From positions 117,859-181,858 of the forward strand of contig VMEE01000039.1 in assembly GCA_009910795.1 (NCBI GenBank): a DNA stretch of 64,000 nucleotides, in the 5' to 3' direction. The position numbers and the translations under genes are program-made. This DNA comes from Dehalobacter sp. CP. Lineage in GTDB: Bacteria; Bacillota_B; Desulfitobacteriia; Desulfitobacteriales; Syntrophobotulaceae. Shown in pieces: positions 43,222-51,566 of the stretch. Numbering within the stretch: position 1 is the stretch's first letter; the number at the start of each line of letters is the position of its first letter. The notes below the pieces were generated by a model, which was not told where the DNA came from, did no database searches, and was given only the letters and a program-made list of their open reading frames with translations.

Positions 43222-43710
43222 ATGAAAGAAGCCAAGATGATCTATGCGTTTTCCGGCAGTCTGGATACAAGTATGCGGTATGCTGTCTATGCCAGTTCAG
43301 ACCGTTTTCTGAAGCATAAGCATGCTTGGAAAGCAGCCCATTGTCTTAAGTACTTTGGCTGCAGGGTCTACCTGGTTGCTCCGGATCTAAAAACATTTGA
43401 AGGGAGCAGGGTTTATCCGGATTTAAGCGCACTTCAGGGTAGAGTTGATGTTGTGGTTCCGTGCCTTAGGGCGGAGCTGATTCAGGACATTGTCAGGAAA
43501 ACTGTGGAATGCGAGGCCAAAGCAATCTGGTTTCAGGAACAGAATTGGACGCCTGAACTTGACGCAGCGTGTGTGGAGAATGAAATCGAAGTGGTTCGCG
43601 GTTGCGTTTTGAAACATAAAACCTATCCAAGACCATTTGCGTATCTGAATCCTTGTTATTGGCACGGCTGGAAGGTTAATAAAGTACCGGGAAAGTATCA
43701 GAGGATTTAA
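43222..43710 (+). CDS. CoA-binding-domain (Rossmann) protein
   Basis: A 162-residue protein resembling the CoA_binding_2 (YccU-like) fold. Features are FGCRVYLVAPDLKTFEG, YPDLSALQGRVDVVVPCLRAE, KAIWFQEQNWTPELDAACVE and VVRGCVLKHK, where the family normally has GxxVVxDRC. It lacks an obvious glycine-rich nucleotide loop at the N-terminus, so the ligand may differ. ATG 43222 follows GGAGTG. It stands alone before dacF. Confidence 0.6.
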   Translation: MKEAKMIYAFSGSLDTSMRYAVYASSDRFLKHKHAWKAAHCLKYFGCRVYLVAPDLKTFEGSRVYPDLSALQGRVDVVVPCLRAELIQDIVRKTVECEAKAIWFQEQNWTPELDAACVENEIEVVRGCVLKHKTYPRPFAYLNPCYWHGWKVNKVPGKYQRI

Positions 43711-43802
43711 TCCAATCTGAAGAATATTGGAAACATAACATGATTTAATTTTATAAGGGCATACTAAAACAACAAACACAATTTAGCTTGGGAGGTTTTA
43801 GT

Positions 43803-44975
43803 ATGCCTAAATTTTGTTTACGGATGCTGACAGTGGTTCTGGCCGCGGCATGTTTGCTCGGATGGATTGCGGCGCCGGTAAAGGCCGCAAATATTGAGAC
43901 ATCTGCTGAAAGTGCCATTCTTATGGATGCGGCAACGGGCAAAATTCTTTATGAAAAGAATGCTCACAAGGAACTGCCTCCGGCAAGCGTTACGAAGCTG
44001 ATGACAATGCTGCTGGCAGCAGAAGCTGTCGAAGAGGGCAAAGTCAAACTGACCGACACGGTGACGGCGAGTGAGAATGCCTCTTCTCTCGGCGGATCGC
44101 AAATATATCTTGAACCAGGAGAGAAGTTCACCCTGAAAGAACTTTTGATCTCGATCGCAGTAGGGTCGGCAAATGATGCCTGCGTGGCTGTTGCGGAACA
44201 TATCTCCGGAACCCATGAGGAATTCGTGGATTCGATGAACAGAAAGGCCAAGGAATTAGGACTTAAGAATACCCATTTTGCCAACGCATACGGACTGCCG
44301 GCTGAGGGGCATTACACGAGTGCCTATGATCTGGCGATTTTAGGCAGGGAAGCACTCAAATACCAGCTGGTATCACAGCTGACATCCATGAAGGAATATG
44401 AACTGCGCAACGGCGATTTTAAATTGTGGAATACCAATAAACTTTTATGGTGGTATGAGGGAACCGATGGATTTAAGACCGGCTGGACGCAGGAAGCAAA
44501 ATACTGCTTGGCCTCAACCGTAAAAAGAGATGGCCTGAGACTGATCTGTGTTGTCATGGGAGTCCCGCAGGTCAGAGGCCATTTTCAGGAGTCTATGAAG
44601 ATGTACAATTATGGTTTTGCCAATTATGTTTATAAAGAATTTGCCCCTGCCGGTTCCAAACAGGGAGAAGTCATTGTTCATAAAGGGAAGCTGCAAACAG
44701 TTGACCTTGTCAGTCAGGAAGCTGTCGGCTTGTGTGTTGAAAAAGGGAAGGAGAAAGAATGCCGGATTGAAACCAGGTATTTTGCAAACCCGGTATCCGC
44801 ACCAATTGCCAAGGGACAGCAGCTCGGAGAGATGATCATTTATTGCGGCCAGAAAGAAGCAGACAGCATAAAGCTTGTAGCTGGAGAAGCAGTTGGAAAA
44901 GCAGGACTGCTGGAGATGTTCAAGCGTACGGTCCGGCAGTCCTACAGCATGACCCCGCCGATCTATGCCAACTAG
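43803..44975 (+). CDS. dacF: D-alanyl-D-alanine carboxypeptidase DacF
   Basis: Penicillin-binding protein that trims stem peptides; DacF acts on spore peptidoglycan. The 390 residues have a signal peptide (about 1-29), the SxxK motif S62-V-T-K65, S122-A-N124 and K225-T-G227, then a C-terminal beta domain and amphipathic anchor. ATG 43803 follows GGGAGG. GGGCATACT at 43757-43765, upstream, matches a sigma-F/sigma-G -10 pattern, but no clear -35 was found. It is convergent with sigF here, unlike in Bacillus, where it leads the spoIIA operon. Confidence 0.92.
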   Translation: MPKFCLRMLTVVLAAACLLGWIAAPVKAANIETSAESAILMDAATGKILYEKNAHKELPPASVTKLMTMLLAAEAVEEGKVKLTDTVTASENASSLGGSQIYLEPGEKFTLKELLISIAVGSANDACVAVAEHISGTHEEFVDSMNRKAKELGLKNTHFANAYGLPAEGHYTSAYDLAILGREALKYQLVSQLTSMKEYELRNGDFKLWNTNKLLWWYEGTDGFKTGWTQEAKYCLASTVKRDGLRLICVVMGVPQVRGHFQESMKMYNYGFANYVYKEFAPAGSKQGEVIVHKGKLQTVDLVSQEAVGLCVEKGKEKECRIETRYFANPVSAPIAKGQQLGEMIIYCGQKEADSIKLVAGEAVGKAGLLEMFKRTVRQSYSMTPPIYAN

Positions 44976-45070
44976 TAGCTCGATTCCAAAGTAACGTTGC
45001 TTCCATTATCTTCAGACGAATCCGAGCAAAGCCACTTTATCTTTGTTGTTAACGGGATTTACAAAGCGAT

Positions 45071-45859
45071 CTACTCGTATTCAGAAGGACTGTCGTTCAG
45101 GATCTGCTTTAAATGGAGTAAGGCCGCGCGTTCGATCCTAGAAATCTGGACTTGGGAGAGGTTCATGACTTTAGCAATTTCATTTTGCGTTCTGTCCTCA
45201 AAGAATCGCTGATACAGAACCTCTTTCTCCCTTCCGGGCAGTTTATCGAGAACTTCCTGCAAGGCAATTTTTTCAAACCATCCCGGATCGGCATCCTTCT
45301 CCTGCGGAATTTGATCAATCACATAAATAGGATCGGAATCGTCCTGATAAAGCGTATCATGTATCGACGACGGGCTTTGCACTGCTTCGATGGCGAGTAT
45401 AATATCTTCGCTCGGGGTGCCAATATCTTCTGCAATTTCGTTCAGCGTGGGTTCTCTATTTAATTCCGAAGAAAGCTTTTCCCGGGAACGGTTGATTTTG
45501 TAAACCAGCTCTTTATAAGAACGTGGAACTTTAATCGGATGGTCATCTCTTAAAAATCTTCGGATTTCTCCAATGATCATCGGTACGGCGTACGTAGAAA
45601 ATTTAACACCGTACGAGAAATCAAATTTATCGATGGCTTTGATTAGGCCAATGGTGCCGATCTGAAAGAGATCCTCCAGATCATATCCCCTGTGGGAAAA
45701 ACGCTGGATCATATTAAAAATGAGCTTCAAATTACAATTGACCAAACGCTCCCGGGCATCGATGTCGCCATTTTGGGCTTTGTGCAAAAGCTCCATCAAT
45801 TCTTGTTCGGAGAGCAGGGGAAAACGGGGCAGGTTCATATCTGAAAGTCGTTGAATCAT
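45071..45859 (-). CDS. sigF: Forespore sigma factor sigma-F (SpoIIAC)
   Basis: A 262-residue sigma-70 factor with regions 2 (LKLIFNMIQRFSHRGYDLEDLFQIG), 3 (LNEIAEDIGTPSEDI) and 4 (ALQEVLDKLPGREKEVLYQRFFEDRTQNEIAKVM). It drives the first forespore-specific regulon. ATG 45859 is seven bases after AGGGGG; a GTG two codons upstream overlaps that site. It is the last gene of the spoIIA operon, 14 bases after spoIIAB. Confidence 0.95.
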   Translation of the reverse strand: MIQRLSDMNLPRFPLLSEQELMELLHKAQNGDIDARERLVNCNLKLIFNMIQRFSHRGYDLEDLFQIGTIGLIKAIDKFDFSYGVKFSTYAVPMIIGEIRRFLRDDHPIKVPRSYKELVYKINRSREKLSSELNREPTLNEIAEDIGTPSEDIILAIEAVQSPSSIHDTLYQDDSDPIYVIDQIPQEKDADPGWFEKIALQEVLDKLPGREKEVLYQRFFEDRTQNEIAKVMNLSQVQISRIERAALLHLKQILNDSPSEYE

Positions 45860-45873
45860 CTTCACACCCCCTC

Positions 45874-46311
45874 TTAATGAGAGGACGGACGGTTATGGCT
45901 TAAGTATTTCACCATCAATACTTTGGTTCCTTTGTTAACTTCAGATTCAACCCGCAGTTCATCCATGAAGGACTGCATAAAGATAAAACCAAGTCCCATT
46001 CTGTCAGGGTCCGTAGAATAAGAAGCCTGCATGGCCTGATTCACATCGGGGATACCGCAGCCGTTATCGGTTACCTGTATGGAGATTTTCGTTTCATCTG
46101 CCTCCAGCTCTAACGTGACAAACTGATCAGGTGCATTGCTGTAAGCATGGATGATTGCATTGGAAACTGCTTCAGAGACAGCGACCTTCAGTTCTTCAAG
46201 CTCGCTTAAGGCCAAATCCATTTGGGCTCCAAGCGAAGAGGCCAGCATGCGGGCGATTGTTACATTCTGCGGCAGACTCGAGAATGTCAGAATTATTTTA
46301 TTGACTTCCAT
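45874..46311 (-). CDS. spoIIAB: Anti-sigma-F factor and kinase SpoIIAB
   Basis: A 145-residue GHKL-fold protein that holds sigma-F inactive and phosphorylates SpoIIAA. The N box (ELKVAVSEAVSNAIIHAY), G1 box (VTDNGCGIPD) and the RMGLGFIFMQSFMDEL segment are present. It starts at ATG 46311 behind GGAG. Order AA-AB-sigF is kept though the whole operon is inverted. Confidence 0.95.
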   Translation of the reverse strand: MEVNKIILTFSSLPQNVTIARMLASSLGAQMDLALSELEELKVAVSEAVSNAIIHAYSNAPDQFVTLELEADETKISIQVTDNGCGIPDVNQAMQASYSTDPDRMGLGFIFMQSFMDELRVESEVNKGTKVLMVKYLSHNRPSSH

Positions 46312-46341
46312 TGATTATTCTCCCTTCAACTTTAAATTCAT

Positions 46342-46659
46342 TTATACGGCAGGTTCTTTTGGTAAAAATTCTATAATTTTGGGAAGCCCCGACAGTTCCA
46401 TGATCCGGTAAATATGCGGCGGAGCATTGGCAATTTTAAGCTTTCCTTCAAGAGGAAGCAATTTTTTATATCGTCCCAAGATAACCCCTAGACCGGAACT
46501 GTCAATGAAATGGAGATCATCCAGATGCAGGATCACCGTCCTGACTCCTTTTTTCTCTATATCCAGGTCAATCACGCTTTTTAATTCACTGGCATTCTTC
46601 ATATCAAGTTCGCCTTCAAGATATAAATGCAGGGTTTGTCGTTCAATTCTTTTTTTCAT
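46342..46659 (-). CDS. spoIIAA: Anti-anti-sigma factor SpoIIAA
   Basis: A 105-residue STAS-domain protein. Unphosphorylated SpoIIAA pulls SpoIIAB off sigma-F. The phosphorylation loop LHFIDSSGLGVILGRYK is intact, with the acceptor serine being the second of the pair. ATG 46659 is used because AAGGAG lies ten bases upstream; a GTG three codons earlier abuts that site. Some 40 bases upstream lies a 0A box. Confidence 0.95.
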   Translation of the reverse strand: MKKRIERQTLHLYLEGELDMKNASELKSVIDLDIEKKGVRTVILHLDDLHFIDSSGLGVILGRYKKLLPLEGKLKIANAPPHIYRIMELSGLPKIIEFLPKEPAV

Positions 46660-46698
46660 GGATGCCACGCTCCTTATTACAAGTCGTTAAATCTATCT

Positions 46699-46723
46699 TT
46701 CGACATCACCCAAATATTTCCTT
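46699..46723 (-). promoter_or_regulatory. Sigma-H promoter with overlapping 0A box, spoIIA operon
   Basis: On the minus strand AAGGAA (46718-46723) is followed after 12 bases by TGTCGAA (46699-46705), an exact Spo0A box covering the sigma-H -10. It has exactly the spacing found at spo0A (34025-34049). Confidence 0.75.
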
Positions 46724-46850
46724 CGTGCTTGGTTCTGAAATTATTGACTGATTCTGGTATAAAGTTGATAAACAAATAAAACAATTGATAATACCTGAAT
46801 TTCTTAGCGAAAAATCGGGAATTATTAATCAAAAAAAGGGGTGAAAATCA

Positions 46851-47321
46851 TTGTCGGAATCAAAACTCCGTCCTCCATCCGTTGCGGTGACCCAGGAGGA
46901 ATATAAACAATTAACAGAAAAGTTTTCGCCAAAACCAACGGTTTTGAAAAATGCGCTGTCAGCATTTGTTATCGGCGGAATCATCTGCAGCTTTGGTCAG
47001 ATGATTGTCAATTTTTACATGAATTACATCGGGCTGGCTAAAACAGCTGCTCAGACAGCCGGAACAGCGACGCTGATAATAATAGGGGCTCTTTTGACCG
47101 GTCTCGGTGTTTATGACACGATTGTCAAATACGGGGGAGCCGGAGGGATCATTCCCGTGACCGGTTTTGCAAATTCGATGGTTTCACCGGCACTTGAATA
47201 TAAGAGAGAAGGCTATGTGTTCGGTGTAGGCGGGAAGCTTTTTACGATTGCCGGCCCAGTTTTGGTTTATGGAATTACAAGTTCAATCATTGTTGGCTTG
47301 ATCTATTTACTGATCAGATAA
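46851..47321 (+). CDS. spoVAC: Stage V sporulation protein AC
   Basis: A 156-residue membrane protein with about four helices. The family segments GGIICSFGQ and GAGGIIPVTGFANSMVSPALEYKREG are clear. SpoVAC is a mechanosensitive-type channel component for dipicolinic acid uptake in sporulation and release in germination. TTG 46851 follows GGGGTG. It heads spoVACDEF and is divergent from spoIIA. Confidence 0.94.
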   Translation: MSESKLRPPSVAVTQEEYKQLTEKFSPKPTVLKNALSAFVIGGIICSFGQMIVNFYMNYIGLAKTAAQTAGTATLIIIGALLTGLGVYDTIVKYGGAGGIIPVTGFANSMVSPALEYKREGYVFGVGGKLFTIAGPVLVYGITSSIIVGLIYLLIR

Positions 47322-47343
47322 TTACCGAAAGGAGAAAAACATT

Positions 47344-48354
47344 TTGAATTTCAAAAGAGTAGGCAACCAGACGGTTGTATTTGGTCAGCCGCCTGTTATT
47401 CTGGCTGGGTATAACGTTGTCGGACCCAAGGAAGGCCAGGGTCCGTTAAAAGATACGTTTGATATGGTCCTGAAGGACAATTACGCGGGTGAAAAAACTT
47501 GGGAAAAAACAGAAATGAAAATGCTGGAGACTTCCATGACGAAAGCTGCAGCCAAAGCAAATGTCCTGCTGGATTCCGTGGATTATAACCTGGCAGGGGA
47601 TCTGCTGAACCAGATTATTTCTTCCAACTATGCTGCCAGACAAATCGGCCTTCCGTTTATCGGTCTCTATGGCGCCTGCTCAACAATGGCGCTTTCCTCT
47701 GCCCTGGGGGCGATGCTGATCGACGGCGGGTTCGCGTCTAAAGTACTTTGCAGTGCATCCAGTCATCATGAGACAGCGGAGAGACAATACCGTTTTCCAA
47801 ATGAGCAGGGCAACCAGAGAGCAATGTATGCCCAGTGGACGGTAACCGGAGCAGGCAGCATCCTTCTGGCTGATCAAGGAGAAGGACCCAAAATCACAAG
47901 TGCAACGATTGGCCGAGTCTTAGACTACGGTGAAACCGATACCAACAATATGGGTGTGGCCATGGCACCTGCTGTTGCCGACACCATCCTGAATCATCTT
48001 CAGGACCTCAGCCGTCAGCCGGATTACTATGACATGATTATTACCGGAGACCTCGGGACGGTCGGGCTTCAACTCTTACTTGAGGTTTTAAAACGAAGCG
48101 GCCTGCAGCTGTCCAACAATTTTTCGGATTGCGGCGTGATGATTTACAGCAGCGAACAGGATGCGCATGCCGGCGGGAGCGGGTGCGGTTGTTCCGCGGT
48201 CGTGCTGACAGGGTACCTCCTGAATAAATTGAATAGCCGGGAACTGCAAAAAATCTTGTTTGTCGGAAGCGGAAGCCTTCATAGTTCTGTATCATCCCAA
48301 CAGGGTGAATCCATGCCGGCAATTGGTCATGCCGTGTCGATTGAAATGAGTTAA
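47344..48354 (+). CDS. spoVAD: Stage V sporulation protein AD
   Basis: A 336-residue thiolase-fold protein that binds dipicolinic acid on the inner spore membrane. Family segments are PPVILAGYNVVGPKEGQGPL, GLYGACSTMALSSALGAM and GEPSIGHAVSIE-like (MPAIGHAVSIEM). TTG 47344 follows GAAAGGAG. It lies between spoVAC and spoVAE as in all spoVA operons. Confidence 0.95.
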   Translation: MNFKRVGNQTVVFGQPPVILAGYNVVGPKEGQGPLKDTFDMVLKDNYAGEKTWEKTEMKMLETSMTKAAAKANVLLDSVDYNLAGDLLNQIISSNYAARQIGLPFIGLYGACSTMALSSALGAMLIDGGFASKVLCSASSHHETAERQYRFPNEQGNQRAMYAQWTVTGAGSILLADQGEGPKITSATIGRVLDYGETDTNNMGVAMAPAVADTILNHLQDLSRQPDYYDMIITGDLGTVGLQLLLEVLKRSGLQLSNNFSDCGVMIYSSEQDAHAGGSGCGCSAVVLTGYLLNKLNSRELQKILFVGSGSLHSSVSSQQGESMPAIGHAVSIEMS

Positions 48355-48367
48355 GGGAGGTCTTTTG

Positions 48368-48730
48368 ATGCTGAATAACATTTTACCTGCTTTTCTGGTT
48401 GGCGGACTTCTGTGCGTCGCCGGACAGCTGCTGATGGATTTGACGAAAGCCAAAATCACGCCGGCACATGTGCTGGTCGGGTACGTGACCGGCGGAGTTG
48501 TTCTTGGCGGACTGGGGCTTTATGAACCTCTGGTCAAAATCGGAGGTGCCGGAGCAACCGTGCCGCTTTCCGGTTTTGGATATACGCTGGTCAAAGGTGC
48601 GATCGAAGGAGCACAAAACGGCGGCATACTTGGGGTTCTGGCCGGCGGTGTTCAGACCGGTGCAACAGGAATTGCCGTTGCGGTATTGTTCGGATATCTG
48701 ACAGCAATTGTATTTAATCCGAAAGGTTGA
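48368..48730 (+). CDS. spoVAE: Stage V sporulation protein AE (AEb type)
   Basis: A 120-residue membrane protein similar in layout to SpoVAC: FLVGGLLCVAGQLLMDLTK and GGAGATVPLSGFGYTLVKGAIEG are characteristic. It is part of the DPA channel. ATG 48368 is seven bases after GGGAGG; a TTG just upstream is less likely. Confidence 0.93.
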   Translation: MLNNILPAFLVGGLLCVAGQLLMDLTKAKITPAHVLVGYVTGGVVLGGLGLYEPLVKIGGAGATVPLSGFGYTLVKGAIEGAQNGGILGVLAGGVQTGATGIAVAVLFGYLTAIVFNPKG

Positions 48731-48734
48731 TGAT

Positions 48735-50258
48735 ATGAGCTCAACAGCAGAAACGACAATGAGCATTTCCAAAAACTATCAGGAAAACGTCAGTTATTTG
48801 AATCAAAAACTCGGTGTACCTGAAAGCTTTGACATTGTACTTCGGGAAATGAACATCGGCGGCAAAAAGATTGCAATCTATTCCGTCAATGGAATGATCA
48901 GCAGACCTGCCAGCAATATGATCCTGGAAGTGCTTTCGCAGATCGAACGCGTGGAACTCGCCGTGAATGCGGTAGACAAACTTGTAAAGTCCAAAATAGT
49001 TGATCTGCAGGTTTCGGAAGTCGAAGCCATGGATGAAGTCATCTACTTTCTATTATCCGGAACAATGGCGATACTGATTGAGGGAAGAACGCAGGCTATC
49101 ATTGTGGATCTCAGGACTTACCCGGGCCGCATGCCTCAGGAACCGGATATTGAGCGGGTAACGAGGGGTTCACGTGATGGTTTCACGGAGACGTTGGTTT
49201 TTAATACCATCCTGATTCGTCGCCGCCTGCGTGATCCGGGATTGCGGATGAAGCTGGTGAAAGCAGGCAGCCGTTCCAAAACGGATGTTTGCATTGCTTA
49301 TATCGAAGATATTACGAATCCCAAAATGGTGGAGTACATTGAAAAAGAAATTAAAAATATAAAAATAGACGGGATTCCTATGGCGGAAAAAACGGTTGAA
49401 GAGTTCATCCTCGGCAGTAAATTTTGGAATCCGTTTCCAAGGGTCAGGTACACGGAAAGGCCTGATGTGGCAGCAATACATCTGCTTGAAGGCAATGTTA
49501 TTGTGATGGTCGACACTTCTCCGAGTATTATCATCGCGCCGTGTACGTTCTGGCACCATGTCCAGCATGCGGAAGAATACCGCCAAGAGCCGGTTGTGGG
49601 TATGTATTTGCGGTGGGTCAGGTTTATCGCGATATTTCTGTCCGTATTTCTTACGCCGCTTTGGCTCGCTGCAGCTTTGAATCCGCAGCTGCTTCCCGAA
49701 GGGCTTAAGTTTATCGGAGTACAAGAACCGGCTAGAATTCCTTTGTTATTTCAGGTGCTAATGGGAGAATTATCAATCGATATGCTGCGGATGGCGGCGA
49801 TTCATACCCCGTCGCCTCTGGCTACAGCCCTGGGTTTAATCGCGGTGTTCATGATGGGTGATGTGGCGATACAGGTCGGGCTGTTTACACCGGAGGTTGT
49901 GATGTATACCGCTATTGCGGCAGTCGGGACATTTGCGACACCAAGTTATGAACTGGCTCAGGCTAACAGGCTTGTCCGCCTATTCCTTGTCCTGGCTGCC
50001 GGGTTGTTTAATTTCTGGGGATTTGGAGCGGGCGTTTTGCTTGTTTTATTTATTCTGCTGCGGACCAATTCTTTTGGTGTACCGTATCTCTGGCCGTTGA
50101 TTCCAATGGATATTAAGGCGCTGTCTACAATCCTGATACGTAATCCGGTCCCGATTAACAACCTTAGACCGAGTATCTTCAAACCAAAGGATCGAATCAG
50201 GCAGCCTAAGGATAAACAAACGAAGGGAAAACAGCCTAAAGAAAGAACAAATCCCTAG
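48735..50258 (+). CDS. spoVAF: GerA-family spore membrane protein SpoVAF
   Basis: A 507-residue protein of the GerAA family: a large N-terminal soluble domain (about 1-290, SYNGMISRPASNMILEVLSQ-like stretches) and four or five membrane helices (about 295-480). As the last spoVA gene it is SpoVAF, recently linked to an accessory ion channel in germination. The C-terminus is Lys/Gln-rich. ATG 48735 follows AAAGG, only five bases after spoVAE. Repeat copy G begins 20 bases after its stop. Confidence 0.9.
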   Translation: MSSTAETTMSISKNYQENVSYLNQKLGVPESFDIVLREMNIGGKKIAIYSVNGMISRPASNMILEVLSQIERVELAVNAVDKLVKSKIVDLQVSEVEAMDEVIYFLLSGTMAILIEGRTQAIIVDLRTYPGRMPQEPDIERVTRGSRDGFTETLVFNTILIRRRLRDPGLRMKLVKAGSRSKTDVCIAYIEDITNPKMVEYIEKEIKNIKIDGIPMAEKTVEEFILGSKFWNPFPRVRYTERPDVAAIHLLEGNVIVMVDTSPSIIIAPCTFWHHVQHAEEYRQEPVVGMYLRWVRFIAIFLSVFLTPLWLAAALNPQLLPEGLKFIGVQEPARIPLLFQVLMGELSIDMLRMAAIHTPSPLATALGLIAVFMMGDVAIQVGLFTPEVVMYTAIAAVGTFATPSYELAQANRLVRLFLVLAAGLFNFWGFGAGVLLVLFILLRTNSFGVPYLWPLIPMDIKALSTILIRNPVPINNLRPSIFKPKDRIRQPKDKQTKGKQPKERTNP

Positions 50259-50278
50259 ACGGATGTTCACGAAAGACA

Positions 50279-50350
50279 AGGCCCGGCGACGGCCACGGAC
50301 GGCCTAGTGCCGCAATGCCATGGATGGCAAAGAGCGGCCCGGCCGGACAA
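50279..50350 (-). repeat. Dispersed multi-hairpin repeat, copy G (partial, reverse)
   Basis: It contains the GGCC-ACGGAC-GGCC and TGCCA-TGGA-TGGCA hairpins of the family. The outer arms are not complementary: both sides carry GGCCCGGC as a direct repeat, so the copy looks degenerate. It supplies the last codons and stop of the small gene at 50304-50729. Confidence 0.65.
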
Positions 50351-50729
50351 ACACCAAGTCCAGGGAAACAAGAAGTAAAATGGCGATTAGGATCTTATTC
50401 AGATTATTTGCAGAGATAGTCACCTGCGGGGCAGCAGGTATCAAATAGCCGTTTTGATAAGAACCTGGAAGAATAGAAGAGGGGAGAACAGGACTTCGCA
50501 GAACCGGGCTCGGCAGGAGTGCACCTGGCAGCTTTGCAGTCGACAGAACGGTACCAGGTAAAAATGCCGCCGGAAGTACGGCCCTTGGCTGTCCTGTCTG
50601 TCCTGTGTGGGAATACGGGTATGAAACTGTGCGGGGATTACCGTAATTTCCGCTGGTCATAGAAAAATAACGCGGATCGTTTGCAGCTGCTGCCAAAGAC
50701 ATATGGTTGGTAAACAACATATTGCTCAT
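50304..50729 (-). CDS. Small Pro/Leu-repeat protein with C-terminal membrane helix
   Basis: A 141-residue protein. The N-terminal 40 residues are Ser/Asn/Tyr-rich, the middle (about 50-100) repeats short L-P-x-x-x-L units (AVLPAAFLPGTVLS, LPGALLPSPVLRSP), and a membrane helix (about 112-130) follows. The start at ATG 50729 is backed by GAGGGAG. The last dozen residues (GRSLPSMALRH) are encoded by repeat copy G, so the original C-terminus was probably replaced. I do not recognise it; spore-surface proteins can have such composition. Confidence 0.5.
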   Translation of the reverse strand: MSNMLFTNHMSLAAAANDPRYFSMTSGNYGNPRTVSYPYSHTGQTGQPRAVLPAAFLPGTVLSTAKLPGALLPSPVLRSPVLPSSILPGSYQNGYLIPAAPQVTISANNLNKILIAILLLVSLDLVFVRPGRSLPSMALRH

Positions 50730-50898
50730 GTTGATCTCCCTCAATTAATTCGTACCGGATACCTGATTTGAAAGCATAAAACTCAACAAAAATATGATAA
50801 GATAAAGAAAGAATATAAAAGTTGATCATGCTAAGGTATTATACGAAAACAATTACCATTGTGCTACATTAATAGTAATTTATGGGGAGAGGTTAATT

Positions 50899-51174
50899 GT
50901 GATCATAGGTTTTGGTTTTGGAAGTCCGTTAACGGCGCTTTTGATGCTGGTCGTAACAGCTTCGTTGTCTTATTTTTTCTTTAAAGCGATCAGGGGACGA
51001 CGGAACGTTGACTGGACTGATGATAGGGGCAGTGATATCTCAGAACTCAGACGGAGAAAACGCGCCTACTACTATGAACAGAGACAAAGGGCCAGGGAAT
51101 TGATGGACGCGTATGATTTGACCGATCAGGAAATTGAGGAAAGAATTAACCGGGAGTTAGACGGGGAAAAGTAA
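50899..51174 (+). CDS. Small membrane protein of unknown function
   Basis: A 91-residue protein: one N-terminal membrane segment (about 8-30), then a highly charged helical tail (RRRKRAYYYEQRQRARELMD...). GTG 50899 follows GGGGAGAGG, and a clear terminator follows, so it is a monocistronic gene. No family recognised. Confidence 0.6.
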   Translation: MIIGFGFGSPLTALLMLVVTASLSYFFFKAIRGRRNVDWTDDRGSDISELRRRKRAYYYEQRQRARELMDAYDLTDQEIEERINRELDGEK

Positions 51175-51183
51175 TGTAGTACG

Positions 51184-51212
51184 AAGCCCTGATTAATGAT
51201 CAGGGCTTGTCT
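51184..51212 (+). terminator. Intrinsic terminator
   Basis: AAGCCCTGAT (51184-51193) pairs with ATCAGGGCTT (51199-51208) around TAATG, then a modest T-rich run. Confidence 0.75.
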
Positions 51213-51566
51213 GTGTCTGTCTACGTACCGCAATGAAAGGCGATTCATATGAAAACAGATTACCGTTAATGCTTTTAATCCGGGATTACTTACAGATACT
51301 GATTTGAGAGTTAATTTATCATTATAGATGCTTTTTAGAAATATGGCCTGCCGTCAAGGAGATGCCAGATTCAAACAGCGTCTTTTTTGTATTATTGAGT
51401 AAGATTTGGACTGAAATCAGAGAATTTTTATAAACAAACGAAATGGACATAAAAACATGGAAGTTGGTCACACACCATGTTATATTAGAAATAAATTTCC
51501 AGTTATAACCTTGGGTTATTTAACCAATCATAAAACGATATAAGGGAGCAGGTTAAAGGAACAGAG
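51213..51566. other. Intergenic region without a recognised gene
   Basis: About 350 AT-rich bases. The only structure seen is an inverted repeat, AACATGG (51454-51460) with CCATGTT (51475-51481), about 85 bases before the acetyltransferase start. No credible coding frame. Confidence 0.5.
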
